64,000 nucleotides of DNA from Glycomyces fuscus (GCA_002529455.1 NYMS01000010.1:80447-144446); one strand, 5' to 3'; numbered from the stretch's first letter, positions 17,583 to 26,319 are shown. Made by a program: numbers and translations. Notes: a model not told the origin generated them from the sequence alone.

Positions 17583-18704
17583 TCAGGCCCCGCCGGTGGC
17601 GCGCGGGCGGCCGACCGCGTAGCCGTACTGCTCGGGCCAGCGCGGCTCCGCGCCCAGCTCCTCGGCGGCGCGGTGGGCCCAGTAGGGCTCGCGCAGCAGC
17701 TGCCGTCCCAGGAACACCGCGTCGGCGCGGCCCGAGGCGACGATCTCCTCGGCCTGGCGGGGTTCGCGGATCAGCCCGACCGCGCCGGTGGGCATGCCGG
17801 TGGCACCGCGGACCTGCTCCGCGAAGGGCACCTGGTAGTCCGGGCCCACGGGGATGAGGGCGTCGGCGACCAGGCCGCCGGTGGACACGTCGAGCAGGTC
17901 CACGCCCCGGGCCTGGAGCTCCTTGGCGAGCAAGACGGTGTCCTCGCCGGTCCAGCCCTCGCGCTCGTCGGCCCCGTTCTCCGACAGCCAGTCGGTGGCC
18001 GAGGTGCGGAAGAACACGGGCAGGTGCTCGGGCCACACCTCGCGCACGGCCTCGACGACCTCCAGCGGGAAGCGCATCCGGTTCTCGGGGCTGCCGCCGT
18101 ACTCGTCGGTGCGGTGGTTGGTGGCGGGCGACAGGAAGGAGTGCAGCAGGTAGCCGTGCGCGCCGTGCACCTCGACCACCTGGAACCCGGCGGCCAGCGC
18201 CCGCTCGGCGGAGGCGGCGAAGTCGCGGACCAGCCGCCGGATCCCGTCGGCGGTCAGCTCGGCCGGCGCCGGGTAGCCGGGGTAGGCCTCGGGCCCGGGG
18301 CCCACCGTCGGCCAGCCGCCCTCGGACTCGGGGATGGACCGGTCACCCCGCCAGGGCTTGTCCGTCGAGGCCTTGCGCCCGGCGTGCGCGAGCTGGATGG
18401 CCGGTACCGCGCCGTGGGCGCTGATCGCCGCGCTCACGCGTGCGAAGGCGTCCTGCTGGCGGCTGTTCCACAGTCCCAGGTCCCAGGGGCTGATCCGCCC
18501 GTCGGGGCGCACGCCGGTGGCCTCGACCATGACCAGGCCGGCCCCGCCCGCGGCCCGGTCGGCCAGGTGCGCGAGGTGGAAGTCGGTCGGGGCGCCGGTG
18601 TCGGGTCCCTCGGAGGCGGCCGAGTACATGCACATCGGGGACATCCACACGCGGTTGGGGATCTCCAGCGACCTCAGCTTCAAGGGGGTGAACAGCGTGC
18701 TCAA
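17583..18704 (-). CDS. NADH:flavin oxidoreductase, Old Yellow Enzyme (YqjM-like)
   Basis: 373 residues forming an FMN TIM barrel. SPMCMYSA holds the cysteine that tunes FMN in YqjM-type enzymes; [11 protein letters not shown] and [17 protein letters not shown] contain the substrate-binding histidines; [21 protein letters not shown] and the phosphate-binding AVGLI and [13 protein letters not shown] complete the family pattern. It reduces activated alkenes and quinone-like electrophiles with NAD(P)H. TTG 18704 is chosen because GGAAAGGA lies 6 bases upstream. Divergent from an ArsR regulator, with a palindrome between them, suggesting electrophile-responsive control. Confidence 0.92.
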   Translation of the reverse strand: MSTLFTPLKLRSLEIPNRVWMSPMCMYSAASEGPDTGAPTDFHLAHLADRAAGGAGLVMVEATGVRPDGRISPWDLGLWNSRQQDAFARVSAAISAHGAVPAIQLAHAGRKASTDKPWRGDRSIPESEGGWPTVGPGPEAYPGYPAPAELTADGIRRLVRDFAASAERALAAGFQVVEVHGAHGYLLHSFLSPATNHRTDEYGGSPENRMRFPLEVVEAVREVWPEHLPVFFRTSATDWLSENGADEREGWTGEDTVLLAKELQARGVDLLDVSTGGLVADALIPVGPDYQVPFAEQVRGATGMPTGAVGLIREPRQAEEIVASGRADAVFLGRQLLREPYWAHRAAEELGAEPRWPEQYGYAVGRPRATGGA

Positions 18705-18790
18705 GGTTCGTCCTTTCCGTCGGCGGCGCGGGCGGCGTCCGCCGGAGAGCGGGTCCGGCCGCACGGCGGCCGGACTTTAATACGATGGAT

Positions 18791-18820
18791 GTCGTACTAC
18801 GCTAGACAACGTACTACGAC
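18791..18820. promoter_or_regulatory. Operator-like inverted repeat between OYE and ArsR genes
   Basis: GTCGTACTAC (18791-18800) and GTACTACGAC (18811-18820) form a 10 bp inverted repeat with one mismatch and a 10 bp spacer. The word CGTACTACG also occurs as a direct repeat at 18793 and 18810. The whole gap is unusually AT-rich for the region. Confidence 0.65.
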
Positions 18821-18893
18821 GATTGTCAAACTACGACCGCCCTCGTACTTTGTGGTGGAGGTCGCACGGCACGAGGACAGCGGAGGTCACGGC

Positions 18894-19289
18894 ATGCCCG
18901 GCAAGGAACGAGGGGCCGCGTCCGGTCGGCAACCGGAGCACCCGCCCGCGGAGGAGATCCGGGTGGAGGCGGTGATGCACGCCCTGGCCGACCCCGTGCG
19001 CCTGCGCATCGTGCGCGAACTGGCCCGGGGCCACGACGACATGGCCTGCATCGCCTTCGAACTGCCGGTGAGCAAGTCCACCTCCACCCACCACTTCCGC
19101 GTGCTGCGCGAGGCGGGTCTCATCCGCCAGTACTACGAGGGCACCTCGCGCATGAGCTGTCTGCGCGAGGAGGACCTCCAGGCGCGCATGCCCGGGCTCC
19201 TGGAGGCGGTCCTGCGCGCCGCGCGCATCGCCGAGGAGGACCCCGCCGAAGCCACCGCCGGGGAGAGCCCCTCCGGCGCGGCGTCCTGA
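18894..19289 (+). CDS. ArsR-family transcriptional regulator
   Basis: 131 residues. Winged helix: VMHALADPVRLRIVRELAR, then ELPVSKSTSTHHFRVLREAGLI as recognition helix and turn, then wing QYYEGTSRMSCLREEDL. One cysteine sits before the recognition helix (DMACIAFEL) and one in the wing (SCLREED), so redox or electrophile sensing is possible. ATG 18894 follows GGAGG. It probably represses itself and the divergent OYE gene through the 18791-18820 repeat. Confidence 0.88.
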   Translation: MPGKERGAASGRQPEHPPAEEIRVEAVMHALADPVRLRIVRELARGHDDMACIAFELPVSKSTSTHHFRVLREAGLIRQYYEGTSRMSCLREEDLQARMPGLLEAVLRAARIAEEDPAEATAGESPSGAAS

Positions 19290-19349
19290 GGCCGGGCCGG
19301 AGGGGGCGGGGGGAAGGCGGTGCCGGTCGGCGGGCCGCGCGGGGAGGGC

Positions 19350-20357
19350 TCAGCCCGCGACGCGCCGTTGCGCGCCCGGGGCGCCGAGGGCGGCGCGCGC
19401 GGCCGCCGCGGCCTCCGCGTCGGCGGTGAGCAGGTCCGTGTTGATCGCGACCCCCGCCTGGGTTCCCGACGCGGCGGAGGCGGGGACGTTCGCCAGCACG
19501 TCCGCGACGTTGCCCGCCGCCCACACCCCCTCGACGCCGGTGAACCCGCCCGCCTCGGTGGCCAGCTGCACGCCCATCCCCCCGGGGTGCTCCGTCACCG
19601 CCAGGCCCAGGCCGGCGAGGAAGTCCGCGCGGGCGGTGAACCGCGGCGCCACCGCCAGGGCGTCCACCGCGATCTCCCTGCCGGAGGCCAGGCGTACGCC
19701 CGCCAGCCTGTCCCGGCCGTCGACCTCCAGGCCGCGGACCTCGCCCTCGACCACGCCGACACCCAGCGCCGCCAGCTGCTCCCACTGCTCGTCGGACAGT
19801 TCGACGCCGGTGTGCCGGAACAGGGTCACCCGCGACGACAGCTGCCGGAACATCAGCGCCTGGTGGAAGGCCGCGGGGCCGGTCCCCAGCACGCCGACGA
19901 CCGTGTCGCGCACCTCCCAGCCGTGGCAGTACGCGCAGTGCAGCACGTCCCGCCCCCACCGCCGCGCGAGGCCGGGCACGTCCGGAAGCTCGTCCACCAG
20001 CCCCGTGGTCACCAGCAGCCGCCGGGCCACCGCGCGGCCCCCGTCCTCGGTGTCCACCACCAGGTCCGCGCCCTCCCGGCGCACGCCCGTGACACGGCCG
20101 GACACGATCCGCCCGCCGTAGGAGGCGACCTCCTCGCGCCCCAGGCGGAGCAGCTCCAGCGGTGGGATCCCGTCCCGTGACAGCAGGCCGTGCGCCCCCT
20201 CGGCCGGGGCGTTGCGCGGTTCCCCGGCGTCGACGACCAGGACCGACCGGCGGACCCGGGCCAGCGTCAGCGCGGCCGACAGGCCCGCCACACCGCCTCC
20301 GACCACCACGACGTCCCACGCCTGACCGGATGCCTGTACCAGCTCGTTCTCGTTCAT
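19350..20357 (-). CDS. Thioredoxin-reductase-like NAD(P)/FAD disulfide oxidoreductase
   Basis: 335 residues. The FAD motif is VVVVGGGVAGLSAALTLARV; the redox-active CxxC is HCAYCHGWE near residue 130, followed by the NAD(P) motif VGVLGTGPAAF. The C-terminal FAD motif is GVWAAGNVAD. This CAYC type is closer to the GliT/HlmI-like dithiol oxidases and small actinobacterial thioredoxin-reductase-like proteins than to housekeeping TrxB, so the partner is unknown. ATG 20357. No thioredoxin gene is adjacent. The 140 bp upstream gap contains a short TTGCC/GGCAA inverted repeat at 20399-20413. Confidence 0.88.
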   Translation of the reverse strand: MNENELVQASGQAWDVVVVGGGVAGLSAALTLARVRRSVLVVDAGEPRNAPAEGAHGLLSRDGIPPLELLRLGREEVASYGGRIVSGRVTGVRREGADLVVDTEDGGRAVARRLLVTTGLVDELPDVPGLARRWGRDVLHCAYCHGWEVRDTVVGVLGTGPAAFHQALMFRQLSSRVTLFRHTGVELSDEQWEQLAALGVGVVEGEVRGLEVDGRDRLAGVRLASGREIAVDALAVAPRFTARADFLAGLGLAVTEHPGGMGVQLATEAGGFTGVEGVWAAGNVADVLANVPASAASGTQAGVAINTDLLTADAEAAAAARAALGAPGAQRRVAG

Positions 20358-20497
20358 ACCGCCACAGTGCGGCCACGGCTCCGCGTTGACAAACCTCTTT
20401 GCCGTTTCGGCAAGGAAGCGGCGGGGCGCGCGCTCGACCGTGCACCCCGCCGCGCCCGCCGACGGTCCTCGCCCCCGCGGGCGGGACCGGGCGCGCC

Positions 20498-20965
20498 TCA
20501 CCTCAGCGGGATGTCGTTCCCGGGCCCCCGCTCGTGCTCGGGCCGCGGCCCGAAGTAGCGGCGGTCGGACTCGGCGATGGCGGTGTCGTTGATGCTGGCC
20601 TCGCGCCGGAGCATGAGCCCGCGCCCGTCGAACTCCCAGAGCTCGTTGCCGTAGCTGCGGTACCACTGCCCGGCCGCGTCGTGCCACTCGTACTGGAAGC
20701 GCACGGCGATGCGGTTGCCGTCGAAGCTCCACAGGCTCTTGCGCAGCGCGTAGTCGAGCTCGCGCTCCCACTTGCGGGTCAGGAAGTCGACGATCTCGGC
20801 GCGTCCGGTGAGGAAGGTGTCGCGGTTGCGCCAGACGGAGTCCTCCGTGTAGGCGAGGCTGACCCGGTGCGGGTCGCGGGTGTTCCAGGCGTCCTCGGCG
20901 GCCTGGACCTTCTGGCGGGCGGTGTCGGGGTCGAAGGGCGGCAGGGGCGGTCGGGACTCGGACAC
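20498..20965 (-). CDS. DUF1348 / SnoaL-like (NTF2-fold) protein
   Basis: 155 residues. A cone-shaped NTF2-like fold is indicated by [19 protein letters not shown], then [19 protein letters not shown], then [20 protein letters not shown], the characteristic DUF1348 sequence. The function of this family is not established; many are small cytosolic proteins of unknown ligand. The GTG at 20965 follows GAGGGAGG by a few bases. Divergent from the CGNR regulator across a clear palindrome, so the two are probably linked functionally. Confidence 0.85.
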   Translation of the reverse strand: MSESRPPLPPFDPDTARQKVQAAEDAWNTRDPHRVSLAYTEDSVWRNRDTFLTGRAEIVDFLTRKWERELDYALRKSLWSFDGNRIAVRFQYEWHDAAGQWYRSYGNELWEFDGRGLMLRREASINDTAIAESDRRYFGPRPEHERGPGNDIPLR

Positions 20966-21058
20966 GGGGTCCTCCCTCTCGGGGGTTCGGGGTGAACGGG
21001 GGAGCCGGACCGGCGGCACCGGCCCGCGGGGCGGCGCCGCCGGCGCCGACCCCTCTGG

Positions 21059-21088
21059 CTAATGGATGAGATGTGTTTATCTCATTAG
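21059..21088. promoter_or_regulatory. Operator-like palindrome between DUF1348 and CGNR genes
   Basis: ATGAGAT (21066-21072) and ATCTCAT (21079-21085) are perfect 7 bp arms with a 6 bp spacer; outer CTAATG/CATTAG at 21059-21064 and 21083-21088 adds a nested pair. It is the only AT-rich stretch of the divergent gap. Confidence 0.65.
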
Positions 21089-21157
21089 AAAGATAGGCAC
21101 ACCCCGTTGGGGAGTCAAACGGCAAGAGGCAGTCACAACCATTAAGGTCCTGGTAGC

Positions 21158-21823
21158 GTGGGACGCGTGGACACCCAAGACGCCTACACTGGTGCGCCCG
21201 TGCTCGGCGAACCGCTGCCGGTCGAGCTGATGAACACCGTCTGGGCCGACCGCGACGGCGTCCACGACGCCCTCCGCACCCCCGCCGGAGTCCTCGCGTG
21301 GCTGCGGGCCGTGGGGCCCCGGCTCGCCTCCCACGCGCCCGAGGTCGCCGCGTGGCTCGACACCGACCGCCCGGCCGGGCTGGAGGAGGCCGCCGCCCGC
21401 CTGCGCGAACTGCGCGACGCGCTGCGCAGGCTCGCCGCCGAGGCCACCGGCGACCCGCGCCCGGCCGCGGACTCGCCGGTCGGCGACCGGGACGCCGCAC
21501 TCGCGGTGCTCAACCGGGCCTGCGGCGCGGCGCCGGTGTGGTCGGTGCTGCGGTGGCCCGCCGGGCAGGACCCCGCCCGCGTCGTGCACACGGACGACCC
21601 GGCCGGACGGGCGGTGGTCGCGATGCTGGCCGGGCAGGCCGTCGACCTCTTCGTCGGCGAGGCGCGGCCGCGGCTGCGCTCCTGCCTCGCGCCGGGCTGC
21701 GTGCTCTACTTCGTGCGTAGTCACCCCCGCCGTGAGTGGTGCTCGGGCGCCTGCGGGAACCGGGCCCGTGTCGCCCGCCACTACCGGCGCCACCGGGCCG
21801 CCGACGCCGACTCCCCGGCCTGA
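21158..21823 (+). CDS. CGNR zinc-finger transcriptional regulator (ABATE domain)
   Basis: 221 residues. The N-terminal ABATE domain begins LPVELMNTVWADRDGVHDAL and runs to about 170; the C-terminal CGNR zinc finger has cysteines in RSCLAPGCVLYF and WCSGACGNRARVARHY, the CxxxxC...CxxxCGNR arrangement. This is a putative ligand-responsive DNA-binding protein. GTG 21158 is taken, but GTG 21167 is equally possible. Likely target: itself and the divergent DUF1348 gene through the palindrome at 21059-21088. Confidence 0.87.
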   Translation: MGRVDTQDAYTGAPVLGEPLPVELMNTVWADRDGVHDALRTPAGVLAWLRAVGPRLASHAPEVAAWLDTDRPAGLEEAAARLRELRDALRRLAAEATGDPRPAADSPVGDRDAALAVLNRACGAAPVWSVLRWPAGQDPARVVHTDDPAGRAVVAMLAGQAVDLFVGEARPRLRSCLAPGCVLYFVRSHPRREWCSGACGNRARVARHYRRHRAADADSPA

Positions 21824-21899
21824 CGCCGCACGCGCGGCGAAGGATCCTCCGGGGACTTCCCTTCGGGGCGGAAGCGGTGGAATCGCGGAAGGAGGGCCG

Positions 21900-22064
21900 A
21901 TGCCCTTGTCCGGAAGGCGCTTCTGCGGTGCCTTCGAGGGCGTTTCCTTTCCCGGGCCGCCGGAGCCGGCGGTGCGCGCCTGCCGGGGAGACGGTGTTAT
22001 CGCTGTTCGCGGGCCGTTTCGGAGTTCACTCCCGGATTCCACATCTCATGTCATGACCTTTTAG
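21900..22064 (+). CDS. Possible small protein, 54 residues, unrecognised
   Basis: ATG 21900 is preceded by GGAAGGAGGGCCG, a strong ribosome site. The frame encodes 54 residues with two cysteines and then a stop at 22062. Codon third positions lose their GC bias in the second half, which argues against a conserved gene. The gap 21824-22187 otherwise holds only the promoter of the DUF2795 gene. Confidence 0.25.
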   Translation: MPLSGRRFCGAFEGVSFPGPPEPAVRACRGDGVIAVRGPFRSSLPDSTSHVMTF

Positions 22065-22187
22065 TGCATAACGGCGAAAAACCTCTCCCAGAGAGCTTCG
22101 CTTTGCCCTCGGGTGGGATTTTCCGGGCGGAACGCGGGTAGCCGGAGGGAGTCCGTTCCACCGGTGTGCGAAAAGCAGGAGAAAACC

Positions 22188-22379
22188 ATGGCCGACATCA
22201 GCCCCATCGACCTCCAGAAGGCGCTCAAGGGAGCCGACTACCCCGCCGGCCGCGACGACCTGGTGTCGCTGGCGAAGGGCAACGGTGCGGGTGACGACCT
22301 GGTCGAGAAGCTCTCCAAGGCCGGTACGAGCCGGTTCGACGGCCCCGACGACGTGCAGAGGGCCGTCTTCGGGAAGTAG
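22188..22379 (+). CDS. DUF2795 domain small protein
   Basis: 63 residues: DLQKALKGADYPAGRDDLV followed by GDDLVEKLSKAG, the DUF2795 helical pattern. These proteins are common in actinobacteria and of unknown function, often stress-associated. ATG 22188 follows AGCAGGAG. Transcription appears monocistronic, with an AT-richer leader from about 22020. Confidence 0.85.
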   Translation: MADISPIDLQKALKGADYPAGRDDLVSLAKGNGAGDDLVEKLSKAGTSRFDGPDDVQRAVFGK

Positions 22380-22499
22380 CGGCCGACGGCCGGGGCCGCC
22401 GGGAGCCGTCGATCGGCGCGGCTCCCGGCACACCCGTCAGCGGCCACCGGGCCGCGGTCCCGAACACGCCTCCGAAACCGCAGCGCCCCCTCCCGCCGC

Positions 22500-22928
22500 T
22501 CAGGCGTGGGAGAGCGCGAAGGAGACCAGGAACCCGCAGACGGTGATGACGCCCATGGCCAGGCGGGTGTCCTCGAAGGCCTCGGGGATCATCGTGTCGG
22601 CGACCATCGCCAGGATGGCCCCGGCCGCCACCGCCGTCACCGTCGCCACCACGGCGGCGGACAGCCCGCCCACGACGGCGTAGCCCACCACGGCGGAGAC
22701 CATGCTGGCCGCGGCGATCATCCCCACACGCCGAAGACGCACCCCCTGCCGCGCCCCGCGCGCTCCATGCCCGCCGAAGCGGCCAGCCCCCGGGGCGTCG
22801 CTGATGAACACCGCGGCCACGGTCACCACGCTGACCGCGCCGCCCTGGGCCGGGCCCCCGCCCCCACCACCCCCGCCATGCCAGCCCCTCCGGTACCAGC
22901 GCGCCGACGGCCCGCGCACTCCCTCCAC
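22500..22928 (-). pseudogene. Decayed ZIP-family metal transporter
   Basis: The last 75 residues (AAASMVSAVVGYAVVGG, then AGAILAMVADTMIPEAFEDTR, then CGFLVSFALSHA) match the C-terminal helices of bacterial ZIP zinc transporters. Upstream the frame gives AVSVVTVAAVFISDAP, the expected preceding helix, then degenerates into a Gly run. In another minus frame nearby GALVPEGLAW resembles the ZIP helix before it. The N-terminal half of a normal protein of about 240 residues is missing, and a frameshift lies near 22850-22875 in a G-rich run. I infer an N-terminally deleted, frameshifted remnant. Confidence 0.55.
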
Positions 22929-23032
22929 GGGTGGTAGCAGGAAGGGGCGCCGGAGGGCGCGGGGCGCGTGCGCGGAAACGGCCGCGCGTCAGGGGAGGGG
23001 GGCCGTTCCGGCGAGGGGTACGGCCGCGAAAC

Positions 23033-23052
23033 TGTACCGGACGTAAGGTACA
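23033..23052. promoter_or_regulatory. Operator of MFS-TetR pair 1 (GTACC/GGTAC palindrome)
   Basis: TGTACC (23033-23038) and GGTACA (23047-23052), perfect arms 8 bp apart, ending 9 bp before the MFS start. The inner GTACC...GGTAC spans 18 bp, the same geometry as the operator at 49033-49050. Confidence 0.7.
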
Positions 23053-23061
23053 TTTTCGCCC

Positions 23062-24582
23062 ATGGGCTCTCAACAGACGCACGCGCCGACCATGACGGCG
23101 ACACGCCGGTGGCTGCTGCTGGTGACCGTGGCGGCCGGGCTGCTGCTCGTCACCGTGGACAACACGATCCTGTACACCGCGCTGCCGACCCTGACCGCGC
23201 AGCTCGGGGCGACGGGCGCGCAGAGTCTGTGGATCATCAACGCCTACCCGGTGGTCATGGCAGGGCTTCTGCTGGGCAGCGGCACGCTGGGCGACCGCAT
23301 CGGCCACGTGCGCATGTTCGTGTTCGGGCTGGTGGTCTTCGGCCTGGCCTCGCTGGTCGCCGCGTTCTCCCCCGAGGCCTGGATCCTCGTCGCGGCGCGG
23401 GCGCTGCTCGCGGTGGGCGCGGCGGCGATGATGCCCGCCACCCTGGCGCTGATCCGCATCGCCTTCCCCGACGAGCGCGAGCGCAACATCGCCATCGCGG
23501 TCTGGGGCAGCGTCTCGGTGGTCGGCGCCGCGCTGGGGCCGATCGTGGGCGGGGTCCTGCTGGAGTTCTTCTGGTGGGGGTCGGTCTTCCTCCTCAACGT
23601 GCCCGTGGTCCTCGCGGCGCTGGTCGCGACCGCGCTGATCGCGCCGCCGAACGTCCCCGACCCCCACAAGCGCTGGGACCTGCTCTCCTCGCTCCAGGCC
23701 ATGGCCGGACTGGTCGCCTCGGTGCTGGCGATCAAGGAGCTGGCGCACACGCCGCCGCGGTGGCCGCTCTTCGCCGCCGCCGCGGCCGTGGCCGTGGTGG
23801 CCTTCGTCCTGTTCGCGCGCCGCCAGCGCCGCCTGGAGGACCCGCTGCTGGACTTCGCGGTCTTCCGCAACCCCGCCTTCACCTCCGGCGTGCTGGCCGC
23901 GGCGTTCTCGATGTTCGCCATCGGCGGCATCCAGCTCGTCACCACCCAGCGCTTCCAGCTCGTCGTGGGCTTCACGCCGCTGGAGGCCGGTCTGCTCGTG
24001 GCCGCCGTGGCGGCGGGATCGCTGCCCACCGCGCTGCTGGGCGGGGCGTTCCTGCACCGGACCGGGCTGCTGCCCCTGATCGCCGGAGGGCTCGCGACCG
24101 GTGTGGCCGGAGTGGTCCTCTCGGTCCTGGGCTTCCAGGCAGGCCTCGGCTGGCTCGTCGCGGGACTGCTGCTGACCGGTGCCGGGCTGGGCGCGGCGAT
24201 GTCGGTGGCCTCCACCGCGATCATCGGCAACGCGCCCGCCAGCCGCGCCGGGATGGCCTCCTCGGTGGAGGAGGTCTCCTACGAGTTCGGCAACCTGACC
24301 GCGGTGGCGCTGATGGGCAGCCTGCTCACCTTCGTCTACACGGCCGCCGTCCGGCTCCCGCAGGGCGCCCCGGCCGCCGCCGAGAGGAGCCTGGCCGACG
24401 CCCTGGCCGCCGCCGGGGACGACGGCGCGGTGGTCGGCGCGGCCCACGCCGCCTTCGACACCGGCTACCTGGTGGTCATGGTCGTGGTCGCGGCGGTCCT
24501 GGCGTGTGGCGCCGCCGTCACCTGGCGGCTGCTGCGCGACTATGGTCCCGGTACCTCCTCACAGGCGTACGCGGACCACTGA
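23062..24582 (+). CDS. MFS multidrug efflux transporter, DHA2 family (14 TM type)
   Basis: 506 residues with about 14 hydrophobic segments. Motif A-like GSGTLGDRIGHVRM; DHA2 features include VDNTILYTALPTL in helix 1 and the helix 5 motif GAALGPIVGGVLL. It resembles SmvA/QacA-type proton-driven exporters of cationic drugs. First gene of a two-gene operon with a TetR regulator 14 bp downstream, under the palindrome at 23033-23052. ATG 23062 leaves a very short leader. Confidence 0.9.
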   Translation: MGSQQTHAPTMTATRRWLLLVTVAAGLLLVTVDNTILYTALPTLTAQLGATGAQSLWIINAYPVVMAGLLLGSGTLGDRIGHVRMFVFGLVVFGLASLVAAFSPEAWILVAARALLAVGAAAMMPATLALIRIAFPDERERNIAIAVWGSVSVVGAALGPIVGGVLLEFFWWGSVFLLNVPVVLAALVATALIAPPNVPDPHKRWDLLSSLQAMAGLVASVLAIKELAHTPPRWPLFAAAAAVAVVAFVLFARRQRRLEDPLLDFAVFRNPAFTSGVLAAAFSMFAIGGIQLVTTQRFQLVVGFTPLEAGLLVAAVAAGSLPTALLGGAFLHRTGLLPLIAGGLATGVAGVVLSVLGFQAGLGWLVAGLLLTGAGLGAAMSVASTAIIGNAPASRAGMASSVEEVSYEFGNLTAVALMGSLLTFVYTAAVRLPQGAPAAAERSLADALAAAGDDGAVVGAAHAAFDTGYLVVMVVVAAVLACGAAVTWRLLRDYGPGTSSQAYADH

Positions 24583-24596
24583 CACCGGGGGAGAGC

Positions 24597-25181
24597 ATGC
24601 GCAAGAGCAACCGGACACAGATCCTGGACGCGGCCTTCCGCGTCGTCCAGCGCGACGGCGTCACCGCCCTCACCTACGAGTCGGTGGCCGCCGAGACGGG
24701 ACTGACCAAGGGAGGGCTGCTCTACCACTTCCCCTCGCGCGAGGCCCTGCTCCAGGGCCTGCACGAGCACCTGGCCCAGGAGTGGGACGACGAGCTGGCG
24801 CGGGCCGCCGGGAAGGGCCCGGAACGGGCCACGCCCCGCGAGCGCCTGGCGGCCTACGCGCGCGTGGCCACCCAGAGCTCCACGCGCGCCGAGCTGCTGC
24901 TCATGCTGGAGACCGCGAACGAACCGGCCACGCGCGCCCCCTGGGACGAGGTGCTGGCGCGCTGGACCTCCGCACCGTCCGCCGCGCCGCTGACGCCGGA
25001 GGAGATGGAGCTGTTCGTCCTGCGCCTGGCCGCGGACGGCCTGTGGCTGTACGAGTCCCTGTCCGGCGGCACGCTCCCGCCCCGGCTGCGCCGACAGGTC
25101 GCCGAGCACCTGGCCGGGGCCATCGCGCCGGAGCGGGACCGGGACGAACCGGGCCCGGCCCCGGAGGCCGGGGCCTCCTGA
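24597..25181 (+). CDS. TetR-family regulator of MFS pair 1
   Basis: 194 residues. Recognition helix LTKGGLLYHFPSREALLQGL; the KGGLLYHFPS segment is shared with the regulator at 49061, whose operator has the same half-sites. The C-terminal domain is of the small ligand-pocket type. ATG 24597 follows GGGGGAGA, 14 bp after the MFS stop, so it is co-transcribed with and probably represses its own operon. Confidence 0.87.
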   Translation: MRKSNRTQILDAAFRVVQRDGVTALTYESVAAETGLTKGGLLYHFPSREALLQGLHEHLAQEWDDELARAAGKGPERATPRERLAAYARVATQSSTRAELLLMLETANEPATRAPWDEVLARWTSAPSAAPLTPEEMELFVLRLAADGLWLYESLSGGTLPPRLRRQVAEHLAGAIAPERDRDEPGPAPEAGAS

Positions 25182-25189
25182 CCGGGCGT

Positions 25190-25214
25190 GCCGCCGGGCC
25201 TGGAGCCCGGCGGC
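25190..25214. terminator. Terminator hairpin after the TetR gene
   Basis: GCCGCCGGGC (25190-25199) and GCCCGGCGGC (25205-25214), perfect 10 bp arms and a 5-base loop, 8 bp after the stop. Confidence 0.75.
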
Positions 25215-25345
25215 GCGTCCGCTGGTGGGGTGGCGCGCGGAGTCGCCTCACCGGCCGCGATGGCATATCCGGCGTAAACGGACAAATGTAAATCTACATC
25301 GTAAAGGGCCGACTTCTGTGATGAAGCCGGTGACGAAACGAGAGC

Positions 25346-25885
25346 TCACAGCAGTAGATAGCGGCCCGCCCATCGTACGAACCGCTCGCCGTAGCGGTCC
25401 TGTGCGCCGTCCAGAACGGCGGCGACCTCGGAGTCCGTGGGCAGGCCGCGTCCGAAGTGCTCCTGGAGCCAGGCACGGTACCGGGCGCGCCGGGGCCCGT
25501 CCTCGTCCTGGGGCTCGCCGCGCAGGTAGGGCGGATAGCCGTGGTCGACGCCGATCTCGGAGTCAGCCCCCAGGAGCAGGACCAGTCCGTGGGGGTTCTC
25601 GGCCACCGCCGCCAGAGCGCCCTCGTCACCGAGGACGACGACGGGCAGGGCGGCCGGGTCCTCGCGGTCGTCGCAGCGCCACAGGGCGTAGACGGACCCG
25701 GAGCCGTTGGCCAGGGCGAAGGGGATGAGGCGGGACCGGAACGCCGGATCGTCCGGCCAGCCGGACAGCGGCTCGGGGTCGTCGTAGCCGAGCATCTCGA
25801 AGCCGTCCGCGACGAAGTCACCGGTGGCCTGCTCCTCCAACTCCTTGAGCAGGTTCAGCTCCGGCACGGGCGAATAGTGGGCCAC
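25346..25885 (-). CDS. SMI1/KNR4 (SUKH) family protein
   Basis: 179 residues. Core segments IPFALANGSGSVYALWRCDD and PVVVLGDEGALAAVAENP follow the SUKH pattern (a buried Gly-Ser turn before ALW and a PVV.LG.EG strand). SUKH proteins include immunity proteins to polymorphic toxins and many solo copies of unknown role. No toxin gene is adjacent, so this looks like a solo copy. GTG 25885 is chosen because CAGGAGA lies just upstream; earlier in-frame codons look like leader. Convergent with the TetR gene across a strong terminator. Confidence 0.72.
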   Translation of the reverse strand: MAHYSPVPELNLLKELEEQATGDFVADGFEMLGYDDPEPLSGWPDDPAFRSRLIPFALANGSGSVYALWRCDDREDPAALPVVVLGDEGALAAVAENPHGLVLLLGADSEIGVDHGYPPYLRGEPQDEDGPRRARYRAWLQEHFGRGLPTDSEVAAVLDGAQDRYGERFVRWAGRYLLL

Positions 25886-26038
25886 GTCGTCTCCTGGGCG
25901 GTGTGGTCTGCGGGCCCGAAGAACGTACCGCGCCGCCACGGCACCCGGGCGGTCCGGCGGCGCGGACCGCCGAGGGAGGGCTCGGGGCCCCTTCCCGGGG
26001 CCGACGTGGCGTGCGCTGGACCCGCCGGACCGCAGTAC

Positions 26039-26260
26039 CTACCGGGGCGCGGGACGGAACCCGGCGCCGGGGGCCTCCAGGGCGCCGACCAGTCGCAGGC
26101 CCCCGGACGGGTCCCGGAGGCCGACCATCTGGCGGTTGTCGCGCGGTCGCAGCCGGTCCAGGCACGAGAGCGTGGGGCGTTCCGCGACCAGGTCGTCGCG
26201 CGCGAACCGGTCGGCCGGACGGGGGACCGACGCCTGGTAGTCGGCCCCACAGACGGCCAC
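26039..26260 (-). CDS. Possible small hypothetical protein or gene remnant
   Basis: 73 codons from a GTG at 26260, with coding-like composition (ADYQASVPRPADRFARDDL, then RPRDNRQMVGLRDPSGGLRL). The frame remains open upstream of the GTG toward the CPBP gene stop, and no ribosome site is visible, so this may be the tail of a longer ancestral gene. I do not recognise the family. Confidence 0.3.
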   Translation of the reverse strand: MAVCGADYQASVPRPADRFARDDLVAERPTLSCLDRLRPRDNRQMVGLRDPSGGLRLVGALEAPGAGFRPAPR

Positions 26261-26319
26261 GGTCCGCCAGAAGCCGTGACCGGCCCGGGCGCCGGCCCCG
26301 GCCGGTGCGCCGCGGAGGG

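Noticed and set aside
25286..25299. ATGTA-AATC-TACAT palindrome in an AT-rich pocket
   Set aside because: It lies between convergent genes, downstream of both, so an operator role is unlikely; kept only as a curiosity.
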